DNA of 64,000 nucleotides. Source: Pedobacter changchengzhani (GTDB lineage Bacteria > Bacteroidota > Bacteroidia > Sphingobacteriales > Sphingobacteriaceae). Shown here in pieces: positions 18,670 to 27,541 of the stretch (positions within the stretch are counted from its first letter, which is position 1; the number at the start of each line of letters is the position of its first letter). The DNA is taken from positions 357,593-421,592 of the forward strand of contig NZ_SJCY01000004.1 of assembly GCF_004354365.1 (NCBI RefSeq). The letters run 5' to 3'. The notes under the pieces were generated by a model. It ran no database searches. It saw only the letters and a list, made by a program, of their open reading frames with translations, and was not told the DNA's origin. The translations under genes were made by a program, and so were the position numbers.

Positions 18670-19509
18670 ATGCCGTCACAATTTCTTTTGTTCAATGATG
18701 AATTTCATCCCGCTGATGAGCCCATTTTAACAGCTACTAACCGTGGCTTTAAGTTTGGAGATGGTATTTTTGAAAGTATGCGGATGATTAACAATAAACT
18801 CCAATTTGCCGATCTACATGCCGATCGGTTGATGGATGGTATGAAAGCGCTCAAAATGGATGGTTACGCTTTGATGGATGATTACTTTATCCGTCAAAAA
18901 ACGACAGATTTAGCTAGAAAAAATAAATGGAATGGAAATGTACGTTTTCGTTTAGCAGTTTTTCGTGGTGGTTCTGGAACTTATACGCCCGAAAGTAGTA
19001 AAGCAGGGTATGTTTTGGAGGGTATCTCATTAAAATCGAATAAGTACGATTTGAACACCAAAGGATTAATTATTGATGTGTTTGATGAATTACCAAAGCC
19101 GATTAATAGGTTATCGAATTTTAAAACTTCCAATGCTTTGCTGTACGTTATGGCGGGAATTTTCAAAGTTCAAAACGGTTTGGATGAAGCTATGATTTTA
19201 AATCAGAACGGTTTTTTATGCGAAAGCATTAGTGCCAATGTTTTTGTAGTGTACAATAAACAAATTTATACACCATCATTAAGCGAGGGATGTGTTGGCG
19301 GTGTAATGAGAACTGCCGTAATGCGATTGGCCAAAGCGCACAATATTCCGTTAATTGAAGCACAAATAAATCCAGAAATATTGAAAGAAGCCGACGAAGT
19401 TTTTATTACCAATGCCACACAAGGGATACAGTGGGTTATGGGCTATGGGAGGAAACGCTATTTTAACGAATTTTCTAAATTCTTATCAGAAAAATTAAAT
19501 ACTTTTTAA
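18670..19509 (+). CDS. Class IV PLP aminotransferase (aminodeoxychorismate lyase / BCAT-like)
   Basis: A 279-residue fold-type IV PLP protein. The Schiff-base Lys is in LSNFKTSNALL and the phosphate-binding end in ITNATQGIQWV. The N-terminal RGFKFGDGIFESMRM is typical. The group covers 4-amino-4-deoxychorismate lyase (PabC, folate), branched-chain and D-amino-acid aminotransferases. The size and lack of BCAT-specific segments favour a PabC-like role, but this is not certain. It lies 3 bases after the RluD-like gene in a two-gene operon. Confidence 0.85.
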   Translation: MPSQFLLFNDEFHPADEPILTATNRGFKFGDGIFESMRMINNKLQFADLHADRLMDGMKALKMDGYALMDDYFIRQKTTDLARKNKWNGNVRFRLAVFRGGSGTYTPESSKAGYVLEGISLKSNKYDLNTKGLIIDVFDELPKPINRLSNFKTSNALLYVMAGIFKVQNGLDEAMILNQNGFLCESISANVFVVYNKQIYTPSLSEGCVGGVMRTAVMRLAKAHNIPLIEAQINPEILKEADEVFITNATQGIQWVMGYGRKRYFNEFSKFLSEKLNTF

Positions 19510-19557
19510 AAAGTTTGTGTCTTCTAAATTTCAATTTGCACGCCAGCGTTGTACCAC

Positions 19558-20814
19558 TTAAAACTCAAATTTAAATCTTAATCCACCATTGGTGAGGTTC
19601 AAATTTTCTGAAGAAAAATCTTTCATCGGTACATTTAAAAAAGGTTCAATTGCAATATTTTTCTTCGATGATATTTTTTGCTTATAACCTAGAGAGAAGT
19701 TGTAAAACCCCAAATATTTATCGTTAATAACCTCATTTTCTGTTTGTTTTTCAGATACTTGATTCGTTTGTACCAACATTTTCTGCTCTGCAATGCCAAG
19801 CGTACTTACCACGCTTGTGTTTTTAGTTTCGGTTACTATGTAATTATTTTGTTGGTCATTTTTTATGGTGGCAAATGCCGAAATACCCAATCCTGTATAA
19901 AATTTATCGCTAATGCTGTATTTTAACGCTAAGGGAATATTTATACCTTTTAAATTGGCGTCAATCGATTCTAAATTTTTTGTATTGGTAGGCAAAGCAC
20001 TGGCTCTAGCCATGTTCATTGGGGCGCTTGGCGAATTTGGCAAGCCACCTTTGGTACTTAAAGCAGAGTAGGCAATGCCCGAGCTTAAAGATAGTTTTTT
20101 AGCAATAGAATAGGATAGCGAGAAACCATAATTCATATTCAACTTGTTATCGTTACCCATTGATGGTGCAACGTAAATATCTTGTTGCCACTTATTAACA
20201 GTTTTATTTTTTCCTGCCTTAACTAAATTATTTTTACTATCTGTCGCCAGCAATTTTTCAAATGTAGCGCTAGCGGTTGGTTTAGCTACATTGTCATTCG
20301 GAACAGGTACTGCCGTTTTTTCTTCAGCTAATTTATTATTAGGAGCGTTAGAAGCAATTATATCACGCTGTTCTAACTCACTTGTCAAATCAGCACTTTG
20401 TTTTTCTATGGCAACGGCGGGGTTAGCCATTAAGGTATTTTTAAAATTTAATTTAGCTTTATTTTGAATCGAAATACTTGTTAATCTTTTTTTAGTTGGA
20501 ATTGGGTTATTCGATGCTACGTTTAGTTTTTCTAAAATTATTTCTGTTGTGCCCTTTTTTACTTTCGGTTGCGTATTACTTGATTTAACTTTTACAATCA
20601 TATTATTTGTACCATTTGGCGTTTTGTGCTCATTACCAACATATAACAAAGTGCCAAGTATTAAAACAATAACAGCGGCTGCCCATAGTGGCCAGTATAT
20701 AAATTTCGGCTTTATGGCATTTTGCGCACTAAATTGCTCCCACGCACCAGGTTTATAAGCCTCTTCGTGTGCAAGCAGGCTGTCCTTAATCTCGTCAATT
20801 AATTCTTTATCCAT
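19558..20814 (-). CDS. Anti-sigma-like membrane protein with C-terminal outer-membrane beta-barrel domain
   Basis: A 418-residue protein with three parts. Residues 1-38 are a short acidic cytoplasmic head (ELIDEIKDSLLAHEE), residues about 39-59 a membrane helix (WAAAVIVLILGTLLYVG), then about 150 residues of low-complexity linker rich in Lys, Asn, Thr and Ala. The C-terminal 190 residues look like a beta-barrel (FSLSYSIAKKLSLSSG, ending GGLRFKFEF). It overlaps the ECF sigma gene by 8 bases. I infer an anti-sigma factor whose barrel part may reach the outer membrane. No catalytic motif is seen. Confidence 0.75.
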   Translation of the reverse strand: MDKELIDEIKDSLLAHEEAYKPGAWEQFSAQNAIKPKFIYWPLWAAAVIVLILGTLLYVGNEHKTPNGTNNMIVKVKSSNTQPKVKKGTTEIILEKLNVASNNPIPTKKRLTSISIQNKAKLNFKNTLMANPAVAIEKQSADLTSELEQRDIIASNAPNNKLAEEKTAVPVPNDNVAKPTASATFEKLLATDSKNNLVKAGKNKTVNKWQQDIYVAPSMGNDNKLNMNYGFSLSYSIAKKLSLSSGIAYSALSTKGGLPNSPSAPMNMARASALPTNTKNLESIDANLKGINIPLALKYSISDKFYTGLGISAFATIKNDQQNNYIVTETKNTSVVSTLGIAEQKMLVQTNQVSEKQTENEVINDKYLGFYNFSLGYKQKISSKKNIAIEPFLNVPMKDFSSENLNLTNGGLRFKFEF

Positions 20815-21391
20815 TTTTTTTGTGTGAACTAACTAAGGTTTTTAAATATAAATCTCGGAGCTTACTTTTAGCCCTTGTTAAATAAACTCGACTAGCACTT
20901 TCGGAGATATTGATCATTTTAGAAATTTCTTCATGCGAAAATCCTTCAATTTCATATAGGTTGAAAACCAATCTATGTATTTCAGGTAAATCATTCAATA
21001 GTCGTAAAATATCTTGTACATGTAAATCAGAAGCTAACGAAACCTCGTAAACCGGGAGGTCGCTTTCCAATAAATCATTAACATAATATTGGTCTTTGAA
21101 AGTTCTGATTTTATCTATCGCAGTGCGAGATGAAATTTTCGCCATCCATCCTTTAAACGCTTTCTGCACATCAGTAGATTGAGCGGGAATGTGAAAGTCT
21201 TTTATACCTTTAAAAATTTTAATAAAGCAATCATTTACAACTTCTTCGCGGTCATAATTGTTGTTTATATATCGCAAAATAATTCCCATAACATAGCCAT
21301 AAAATGATTTATACATCATTTCTTTACAGCTGTTGTCGTTCCGTTTACAGCCTGCTATAATTTCGTCAATGGTGGGTATCTTTTTTATCAA
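20807..21391 (-). CDS. ECF-family RNA polymerase sigma factor
   Basis: A 194-residue sigma-70 family ECF factor. Region 2 (about 20-95) includes DREEVVNDCFIKIF and region 4 (about 125-185) carries EIEGFSHEEISKMINISESASRVYLTRAK, split here as helix-turn-helix plus recognition helix. The start is a TTG at 21391: an in-frame TGA lies two codons upstream, and the first ATG downstream would remove part of region 2. The use of TTG may keep levels low. The downstream gene overlaps it and should be its anti-sigma partner. Confidence 0.92.
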   Translation of the reverse strand: MIKKIPTIDEIIAGCKRNDNSCKEMMYKSFYGYVMGIILRYINNNYDREEVVNDCFIKIFKGIKDFHIPAQSTDVQKAFKGWMAKISSRTAIDKIRTFKDQYYVNDLLESDLPVYEVSLASDLHVQDILRLLNDLPEIHRLVFNLYEIEGFSHEEISKMINISESASRVYLTRAKSKLRDLYLKTLVSSHKKNG

Positions 21392-21511
21392 CCTTCAACA
21401 AATCTGATGATATTAATTTAATGATGAATATTTTGTACACTATAAACGAAAATAACACCATCCAGTTGTGTGTGTTTTAGGATGATGTTAATTTTCATTT
21501 CGATAGGTGTA

Positions 21512-22213
21512 TTATTTGTGTGTCAGAATACTCAATCCAAATTTCGTGCTGTCCGTTGTGCTTTTTAAACCCTTTGCCCAAAGCGTGTAAATTTTCCCTG
21601 CCTCAATTTTTGTAGCTGGTAAAGTGGCGGTTACATTTGTGCCTTCTTTAATTTCGAAAGTATAACTAGCTGATGGATCGATTGAAATAAAAGGAGAAAC
21701 ATCTTTAAAAGCTTTGCCGTTAAATAAAGTAGTGCTTTGTCCCATTATATCCAAATCTAAAGCAGGTGCATCCGGACTTAAATTAATAAAACGAATTTTT
21801 GCTTTACCCGTTTCTGGCGCTTTTAAATCATCTTGAACCAACAAAATTTCTGGCTTAGGTAAAACACCAATAATAAATGCAGAATAAAACGTACCCTCCG
21901 CCAAGTTTACAGGTAGCGTTGCAAGATATTTTACCGAATCTTTTTTGGCGATTCCGATTAATCGACCGCCAGGAAATGCGCCGAAATAGCCCAAATCGTT
22001 AGTGTAAGTAAAAATTTTATTGGTTACTTTTTGGTTATCTACAATTAAATCTAAAGCGCCAGTGCCTGGCGATGCGTGCACAAAACCTAATCCGGCTATG
22101 GTAATTTCTTTATAATCGTTCTCTTTTTTACAAGCCGACATCAATAAAACTGATGCAAATAGGGTAAATAATAATTTTGAAGTTGTACTTAATGTTTTCA
22201 AATTAGTTTTCAT
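21512..22213 (-). CDS. DUF4397 lipoprotein
   Basis: A 233-residue predicted lipoprotein; the signal ends with lipobox MSAC (Cys28). Two DUF4397 beta-sandwich repeats follow, marked by GFVHASPGTGALDLIVD and RFINLSPDAPALDLDI. Such proteins sit in the Bacteroidota envelope and have no established function. It lies 120 bases upstream of the ECF sigma gene on the same strand and might be co-regulated with it, though the gap allows a separate promoter. Confidence 0.88.
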   Translation of the reverse strand: MKTNLKTLSTTSKLLFTLFASVLLMSACKKENDYKEITIAGLGFVHASPGTGALDLIVDNQKVTNKIFTYTNDLGYFGAFPGGRLIGIAKKDSVKYLATLPVNLAEGTFYSAFIIGVLPKPEILLVQDDLKAPETGKAKIRFINLSPDAPALDLDIMGQSTTLFNGKAFKDVSPFISIDPSASYTFEIKEGTNVTATLPATKIEAGKIYTLWAKGLKSTTDSTKFGLSILTHK

Positions 22214-22322
22214 TTTAATGTTTTTTAAATCAATTTAAGGATAAAATTTTGTTAACAGCCATTAATGCTATATACAACTAAACGTATTGAAGTACAGAAA
22301 CGCTACACCTAATTTTAAAAAA

Positions 22323-22352
22323 AAAGCCACATGTAAATTTACATGCGGCTTT
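22323..22352 (-). terminator. Strong intrinsic terminator of the ABC-F gene
   Basis: AAAGCC-a-CATGTAAA pairs with TTTACATG-c-GGCTTT with only one mismatch. On the minus strand it is followed by a run of T, and it begins 20 bases after the ABC-F stop. Confidence 0.85.
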
Positions 22353-22372
22353 AAAATATAAATTATGTTTTT

Positions 22373-23995
22373 TTACGAATACATTTCTTCGCGAAGTTTT
22401 GCAACATCCGCGCTGTTAATGTATTCATCGTAAGTCATTAATTTATCAATTGTACCTTTTGGCGTAATCTCGATAATTCTATTTGCAACCGTTTCAGTTA
22501 GTTGATGATCTCTTGAAGTAAACAATATTGCACCTTTAAAATCTTTCATTCCGTTGTTTAATGCTTCAATAGATTCTAAATCCAAGTGATTGGTAGGTTC
22601 ATCGAACATTAGTAAGTTTGCTTGTTGCAACATCATCCTAGAGAACATACAGCGCATTTTTTCTCCACCCGAAAGCACTTTTACATTTTTCAAAACTTCT
22701 TCGCCAGAGAATAGCATGCGACCTAAAAAGCTACGCACAAATTGCTCATCGGCATCGGTGCCAGAATATTCGCGCAACCAATCTACCAAGTTCTCATCTT
22801 TATTGCTAAAATATTCAGCGTTATCGTTCGGAATATCGGCAGTACTAATGGTTACACCCCATTTAAATTCGCCTTTATCTGCAGTTGTTCTACCAGTTAA
22901 CACATCGTAAAAAGCTGCGGTAGCTAAACTATTTTGAGATAGAACAGCAATTTTATCGCCTTTATTTACCATGAAAGTTATTTTATCGAATAAAACACCA
23001 TCATTGCCAGATTTAGCTAGTGCATCAACCTGTAAAATTTGATCGCCAGCTTCTCTACCAGTATTATTGAAAATAATTGCAGGATATTTACGGCTAGACG
23101 CTTTAATTTCGGAAATATCAATTTTATCTAAAGCCTTTTTACGCGAAGTTGCTTGCTTAGATTTTGATGCATTTGCGCTAAACCTGCGGATAAATTCTTG
23201 TAATTCTTTTACTTTTTCTTCTGTCTTTTTATTTTGATCGCTGCGTTGTTTTAATGCCAACTGACTAGATTCGTACCAGAAAGTATAGTTACCCGAATAG
23301 GTACTCATTTTGGCAAAGTCGATATCCACAATATGTGTACAAACTGCATCTAAAAAGTGTCTATCGTGAGAAACCACCAATACAATATTTTGATAATCAG
23401 CTAAGAAGTTTTCTAACCAAGCGATGGTTTCAATGTCCAAATCGTTGGTAGGCTCATCTAATAACAAAATATCAGGATTACCAAATAAAGCCTGCGCTAA
23501 AAGCACACGTACTTTTTGGGTGTTATCAAGCTCTTTTAATAATTTATAGTGATTTTCTTCAGTTATGCCCAGGTTGCTTAACATGGTTGCAGCATTGCTT
23601 TCCATATTCCAGCCATCTTTTTCAGCAAAGATATTTTCCAATTCGCCAGCACGTTCGCCATCTTTTTCGGTAAAATCTTCTTTCATGTAAATGGCGTCTT
23701 TTTCTTTCATGATGGCATAAAGTTCTTTATGGCCCATCATTACAGTTTCCAATACCGAATTATCATCAAATTCGTGGTGGTTTTGCTTTAAAACCGCCAT
23801 TCTTTCGCCAGGTGTAAAAGCTACGCTACCCGAAGTTTGACTAACTTCTCCAGATAAAATTTTTAGAAAAGTAGATTTACCTGCGCCGTTAGCTCCAATT
23901 ACACCATAGCAATTGCCTTGGTTAAATTTTAAGTTAACGTCTTCAAATAATGTGCGTTTGCCGTAGCGTAATGATAAATTAGAAACTGAAATCAT
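22373..23995 (-). CDS. ABC-F family ATPase, YbiT-like
   Basis: A 540-residue soluble protein with two ABC ATPase domains and no membrane segments, as in ribosome-associated ABC-F factors. NBD1 has an intact Walker A (GANGAGKST, about 34-42) and Walker B DEPTNDLD; its signature is LDNTQKVR instead of LSGGQ, comparable to the degenerate first signature of E. coli YbiT. The linker RFSANASKSKQATSR is characteristic of YbiT. NBD2 keeps LSGGEK and DEPTNHLD, but its Walker A region (VLSQNSLATAAF) has lost GxGKS and the His-switch reads TSRDH. Probable role: translation factor acting at the ribosomal E site. Confidence 0.9.
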   Translation of the reverse strand: MISVSNLSLRYGKRTLFEDVNLKFNQGNCYGVIGANGAGKSTFLKILSGEVSQTSGSVAFTPGERMAVLKQNHHEFDDNSVLETVMMGHKELYAIMKEKDAIYMKEDFTEKDGERAGELENIFAEKDGWNMESNAATMLSNLGITEENHYKLLKELDNTQKVRVLLAQALFGNPDILLLDEPTNDLDIETIAWLENFLADYQNIVLVVSHDRHFLDAVCTHIVDIDFAKMSTYSGNYTFWYESSQLALKQRSDQNKKTEEKVKELQEFIRRFSANASKSKQATSRKKALDKIDISEIKASSRKYPAIIFNNTGREAGDQILQVDALAKSGNDGVLFDKITFMVNKGDKIAVLSQNSLATAAFYDVLTGRTTADKGEFKWGVTISTADIPNDNAEYFSNKDENLVDWLREYSGTDADEQFVRSFLGRMLFSGEEVLKNVKVLSGGEKMRCMFSRMMLQQANLLMFDEPTNHLDLESIEALNNGMKDFKGAILFTSRDHQLTETVANRIIEITPKGTIDKLMTYDEYINSADVAKLREEMYS

Positions 23996-24015
23996 GCTTG
24001 AAAATTAATAAGGCG

Positions 24016-24023
24016 CAAAGATA
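24016..24023 (-). promoter_or_regulatory. -7 box (TATCTTTG) of the ABC-F gene
   Basis: Exact TAnnTTTG on the minus strand, 20 bases before the ATG at 23995. The -33 region is only T-rich (TTTT), 19 bases further upstream. Confidence 0.5.
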
Positions 24024-24080
24024 CGGAAAAAGGTTGAGGGTAAAAAGAAGGGATTTTGTAAGGTTTTCGTAATGATGCGC

Positions 24081-24820
24081 CGTCATGTCGAGCGAGCGTA
24101 GCGACGAGATATCTCTAAGTTTATATGCGCTGCATTAACGTTGGTTTCTGCAATTAAACTAACAGATTTCTCCTCGTGAAAAACTCGTTCGCATGCGTGC
24201 CTCAGGCATGAAATGACGGTTTGGATATTCGTCATGTCGAGCGGGTGTAGGGCGAGATATCTCTAAGTTTATAAGCGCTGCATTAACGTTGGTTCCTGCA
24301 ATTAAACTAACAGATTTCTCCTCGTGAAAAACTCGTTCGCATGCGTGCCTCAGGCATGAAATGACGGGTTTGGATATTCGTCATATCGAGTGCGCGTAGC
24401 GACGAGATATCTCTAAGTTTATATGCACTGCATTAACGTTGGTTCCTGCAATTAAACTAACAGATTTCTCCTCGTGAAAAACTCGTTCGCATGCGTGCCT
24501 CAGGCATGAAATGACGGTTTGGTTATGCGTCATATCGAGTGCGCGTAGCGACGAGATATCTCTACGTTTATATGCACTGCATTAACGTTGGTTCCTGCAA
24601 TTAGACTAACAGATTTCTCCTCCTGAAAAACTCGTTCGCATGCGTGCCTCAGGCATGAAATGACGGTTTGGTTATGCGTCATATCGAGCGAGCGTAGCGA
24701 CGAGATATCTGTTTGTTCTTTTGCACTGACCCCATTTAACTACAGTTTTTCAATTATGAGATTTCTCCTCATTAAAAAAAATTATTCGCCTGCATACCTC
24801 GGGAGCGAGGTGACGGATAG
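24081..24820. repeat. 149-bp tandem repeat array, four units plus a diverged fifth
   Basis: Units start with CGTCATGTCGAG or CGTCATATCGAG at 24081, 24230, 24379, 24528 and 24677, so the period is exactly 149 bases. The first four are nearly identical; the fifth (to about 24820) keeps only its ends. Each unit is an imperfect palindrome: it begins CGTCAT with CGAGATATCT inside, and ends AGATTTCTCCTCG followed by ATGACGG. Short open frames within it are not genes. The whole gap 23996-24846 holds only this array. It resembles intergenic REP-like elements of Bacteroidota, here expanded in tandem. Confidence 0.92.
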
Positions 24821-24846
24821 AAAAATTTTTCTAATTTTATATTATC

Positions 24847-25392
24847 ATGCAATTCATAATCGACTCCATAAAAACCACAATCAGTAAAAGCAAAGTAGAA
24901 AAACTGGCTTCTATTGCTTGTGATGAAACTTTTTCTGTAAAATATTTAATCGATTTAAGTTTTCATGATGATAAACAAATCGGTTTCCGTGCTGCGTGGA
25001 TTTTAGAGAACGTTTATTCCAATCATAATGAAAGGTTTTTACATTACACTAATTATTTTTTAGAGAAATTTCCACTTCAAAAAAATCTATCCGCCTTAAG
25101 GCATTATGTTAAAATCTTAGCATTTATTACAAAGAAGAATGCATCACCAGAAATTAAAAACATCATTAATAACTATAACACAGATGAAATTGTTGAAGTA
25201 GTTTTTGCATGGTTAATTGATGAAAAAGTGCCAATTGCAGTAAAATCATTCTGTTTAAATATATTAGCCAATCTTAATATTAAACACGATTGGATAAAAG
25301 AAGAGTTGCTGCAAACGATGGATTTTTTGGTGGATAAAGAGCGCATTGGTTTTTTTTCGAAAGTGAAGATGATTCGGAGGCAGCTAAAATAG
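24847..25392 (+). CDS. Conserved hypothetical helical (HEAT-like) protein
   Basis: A 181-residue cytoplasmic all-helical protein; the pattern of paired helices (QIGFRAAWILENVYS, IAVKSFCLNILANL) suggests HEAT/ARM-type repeats. No catalytic motif, signal or membrane segment. The start lies 26 bases after the repeat array. I do not recognise a named family and cannot assign a function. Confidence 0.75.
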   Translation: MQFIIDSIKTTISKSKVEKLASIACDETFSVKYLIDLSFHDDKQIGFRAAWILENVYSNHNERFLHYTNYFLEKFPLQKNLSALRHYVKILAFITKKNASPEIKNIINNYNTDEIVEVVFAWLIDEKVPIAVKSFCLNILANLNIKHDWIKEELLQTMDFLVDKERIGFFSKVKMIRRQLK

Positions 25393-25488
25393 TATCAAGT
25401 ATTTAGTATTAAGTCAAAAGGGCATAAAAACAGCAAATCTTCTACATTTCTTACCTTTAGTCTTTCAGCTTTTAGCTATTTTTACAGC

Positions 25489-26064
25489 ATGAGTACCAAT
25501 TACGAAATTGTATCGAAAGTTATAAAGGAGCGTCGAAGTATTTTTCCGGCGAGTTATCTTAAAAAGGAGATTCCTGTTGAAGTAATTAATCAGATTTTGG
25601 ACAGTGCAAATTATGCACCTACACATAAATTAACGCAACCTTGGCGTTTTACGGTGATTAGAAAAGCAGGTTTGCCAAAGTTAGGTGTTAAGATGGGCCA
25701 ACTTTATAAAGATTTAGTATCACCAGAAAATTTTATTCAAAAAAAGTACAATAGTTTTGCAGAGAAGACAAGTCAGGCCGATTGTATTATCGCTATTAAT
25801 ATTGCTGTAAGTGGAAAAATCCCCGAATGGGAGGAATTGGCAGCCGTTGCCTGTGCGGTGCAGAATATGGCCATTACCGCAGAGAGTTTAAAAGTTGGAG
25901 CCTATTGGAGTACGCATGCATTAATTAATAATTTGGGTAGTTTTTTAGGCTTAAAAGAGAATGAAAAATGTATAGGCTTGTTTTATATGGGCTACCATAA
26001 TGAAACACCTTCAAAACCAAATCGAACACCTATCGAAGAAAAAATAACGTGGATTGAGGATTAG
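25489..26064 (+). CDS. Nitroreductase family protein
   Basis: A 191-residue FMN-dependent nitroreductase-fold protein. The N-terminal KERRSIFPASYL and SANYAPTHKLTQPWRF segments contain the FMN-contacting Arg and the family APTH/QPW pattern, most like the small YdjA subgroup. The C-terminal GLKENEKCIGLFYMGY matches too. It should use NAD(P)H to reduce an electrophilic substrate, which is unknown. Cytoplasmic and full length for the subgroup. It stands alone. Confidence 0.88.
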   Translation: MSTNYEIVSKVIKERRSIFPASYLKKEIPVEVINQILDSANYAPTHKLTQPWRFTVIRKAGLPKLGVKMGQLYKDLVSPENFIQKKYNSFAEKTSQADCIIAINIAVSGKIPEWEELAAVACAVQNMAITAESLKVGAYWSTHALINNLGSFLGLKENEKCIGLFYMGYHNETPSKPNRTPIEEKITWIED

Positions 26065-26150
26065 TAAACTAGTATCTGTTTTCGTTATCACTTATTTTAT
26101 GTTAACTCGTTAGTGCTTTAGATTTATCTTATTTATCAAACATCTTTCTC

Positions 26151-26612
26151 ATGTCTCAAATCTCACTGATCAAATCTCAACTATATCAGCTTTGCCTTAC
26201 TTTTATTCAAAATAGGATAGAAAATATAGAATATTCACTTTTACAAGCACGGCAAGCATCAAACGATGATACCAAAAGTAGCGCTGGCGATAAATACGAA
26301 ACCACCCGCGAAATGATGCAGCAGGAGATGGATCGAAATAGTAAACTGCTTTATGAAGCCGGACAGCAGAAAATTGCTTTACAGCAAGTGGAAAATGTAG
26401 AAGAAGCCAAAATTGTAAAAAATGGAAGCTTAGTTTTAACGAATGAGGGAAATTTTTACATTAGTATTAGTGCTGGAGAATTAAATGTTGAGGGGAAGAA
26501 ATACTTTGCTGTTTCGCAGGCATCGCCAATTGGCAAGCTTTTTATTGGTAAAAAGATAAAAGATGAGTTGGGTTTTAATGGTAAAAAGTATTTAATCGAT
26601 AAAATTTTGTAG
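26151..26612 (+). CDS. GreA/GreB-like C-terminal domain protein
   Basis: A 153-residue protein with a helical N-terminus (about 1-85, containing SAGDKYETTREMMQQE) and a small C-terminal beta domain. The layout recalls Gre transcript-cleavage factors, whose C-terminal domain binds RNA polymerase, and the ASPIGKLFIGKKIKDEL segment matches the Gre end SPIGKALLGK. The N-terminal coiled coil is not a clear Gre hairpin, so activity in transcript cleavage is doubtful. Confidence 0.7.
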   Translation: MSQISLIKSQLYQLCLTFIQNRIENIEYSLLQARQASNDDTKSSAGDKYETTREMMQQEMDRNSKLLYEAGQQKIALQQVENVEEAKIVKNGSLVLTNEGNFYISISAGELNVEGKKYFAVSQASPIGKLFIGKKIKDELGFNGKKYLIDKIL

Positions 26613-27008
26613 AAAGGGTTGGCGTTTGCTATCGTATCTAAGACGTAATTAATTTTATAAAACCATTATAAATGATGTTTTATTGTTCTAGCCGGACAGG
26701 CTTTTTTCTTTTTGACAGCAAAAAGAAACAAAAACTACCGGCTGAAAATTTTTGTATTAAAGTTAGTGGTTTGGCTCGGAAAGTGGATTCCCAAAAATTT
26801 GTTAGGCTGGGTCTAAGCTGAACGGGGATTTATTAATTAGGCTTAGCCAGACGGAAATACCAATTTAATACTGATTAATAATTAATTACAAATACCTTCA
26901 ATGGTAAAGTAGGCTAAGGATAAATAACTTGTTATTTTTCTCCTTAACTTTATGAAATTGCACCAAGGTTCTATGTGTTAAAGAGCAATTTAAACAAAAA
27001 TATTAAAA
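26613..27008. other. Intergenic region with interspersed-repeat debris
   Basis: About 400 bases without a gene. The part 26690-26750 (CTTTTTGACAGCAAAAAG) has the look of a short dispersed repeat; a vaguely similar stretch (CTTTTCTGCCAAAGAAAG) lies near 40113. No promoter box with both elements was found for the downstream gene. Confidence 0.4.
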
Positions 27009-27518
27009 ATGATTTCCTTTAAAGCTGAGATAGAAAAATTTGGGCAAGCTGGAGAAAAAACCGGTTGGAGCTATGTTTTTATTCCTTCTGCTCTGGCTAA
27101 TCAACTAAAAAAAGACTGCAAAAAAAGTTTTAGAGTTAAAGGGAAAATAGATGCTTTAGAAGTAGCTGGGCTTGCAACTACGCCAATGGGTAATGGCGAT
27201 TTTATATTGGCTTTAAAAACTGAATTGCGTAAAAAGTTGAGAAAAGAAGCGGGTGGAAGTTTACTGCTTTTTTTAGAGGAAGACATAAACTTTAAAATAG
27301 AAATGCCCGACGATTTGGAGATTTGCTTGCGCGAGGAATCACATTTAATGCAAAATTTCATTGGGCAACCAAAGTCCTACCAAAATTACTATATCAATTG
27401 GATTAATCAGGCAAAAACGGAAACTACCCGAACAAAAAGAATTGTAATGACTGTTATTGCAATGGATAAAAAGCAAGATTTTGGAACAATGATGAGGGAA
27501 AGTAAAGAGAAATTGTAG
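27009..27518 (+). CDS. DUF1905 / YdeI-OmdA domain protein
   Basis: A 169-residue cytoplasmic protein. The N-terminal half (about 1-95) is the DUF1905 beta-barrel (EKTGWSYVFIPSALANQL, FRVKGKIDALEV). The C-terminal half holds the YdeI/OmdA bacteriocin-protection helix (YYINWINQAKTETTRTKRI). The function of this common two-part protein is not known. It is convergent with the mannosyltransferase gene, 23 bases away. Confidence 0.85.
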   Translation: MISFKAEIEKFGQAGEKTGWSYVFIPSALANQLKKDCKKSFRVKGKIDALEVAGLATTPMGNGDFILALKTELRKKLRKEAGGSLLLFLEEDINFKIEMPDDLEICLREESHLMQNFIGQPKSYQNYYINWINQAKTETTRTKRIVMTVIAMDKKQDFGTMMRESKEKL

Positions 27519-27541
27519 GTCAACTTACCACTTATAACCTA

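Noticed and set aside
24081..24820. CRISPR array
   Set aside because: The period is 149 bases and whole units repeat with no unique spacers; no cas genes are near.
24660..24887. Open frame in the last repeat unit
   Set aside because: It lies across the eroded repeat and overlaps the start of the real gene at 24847.
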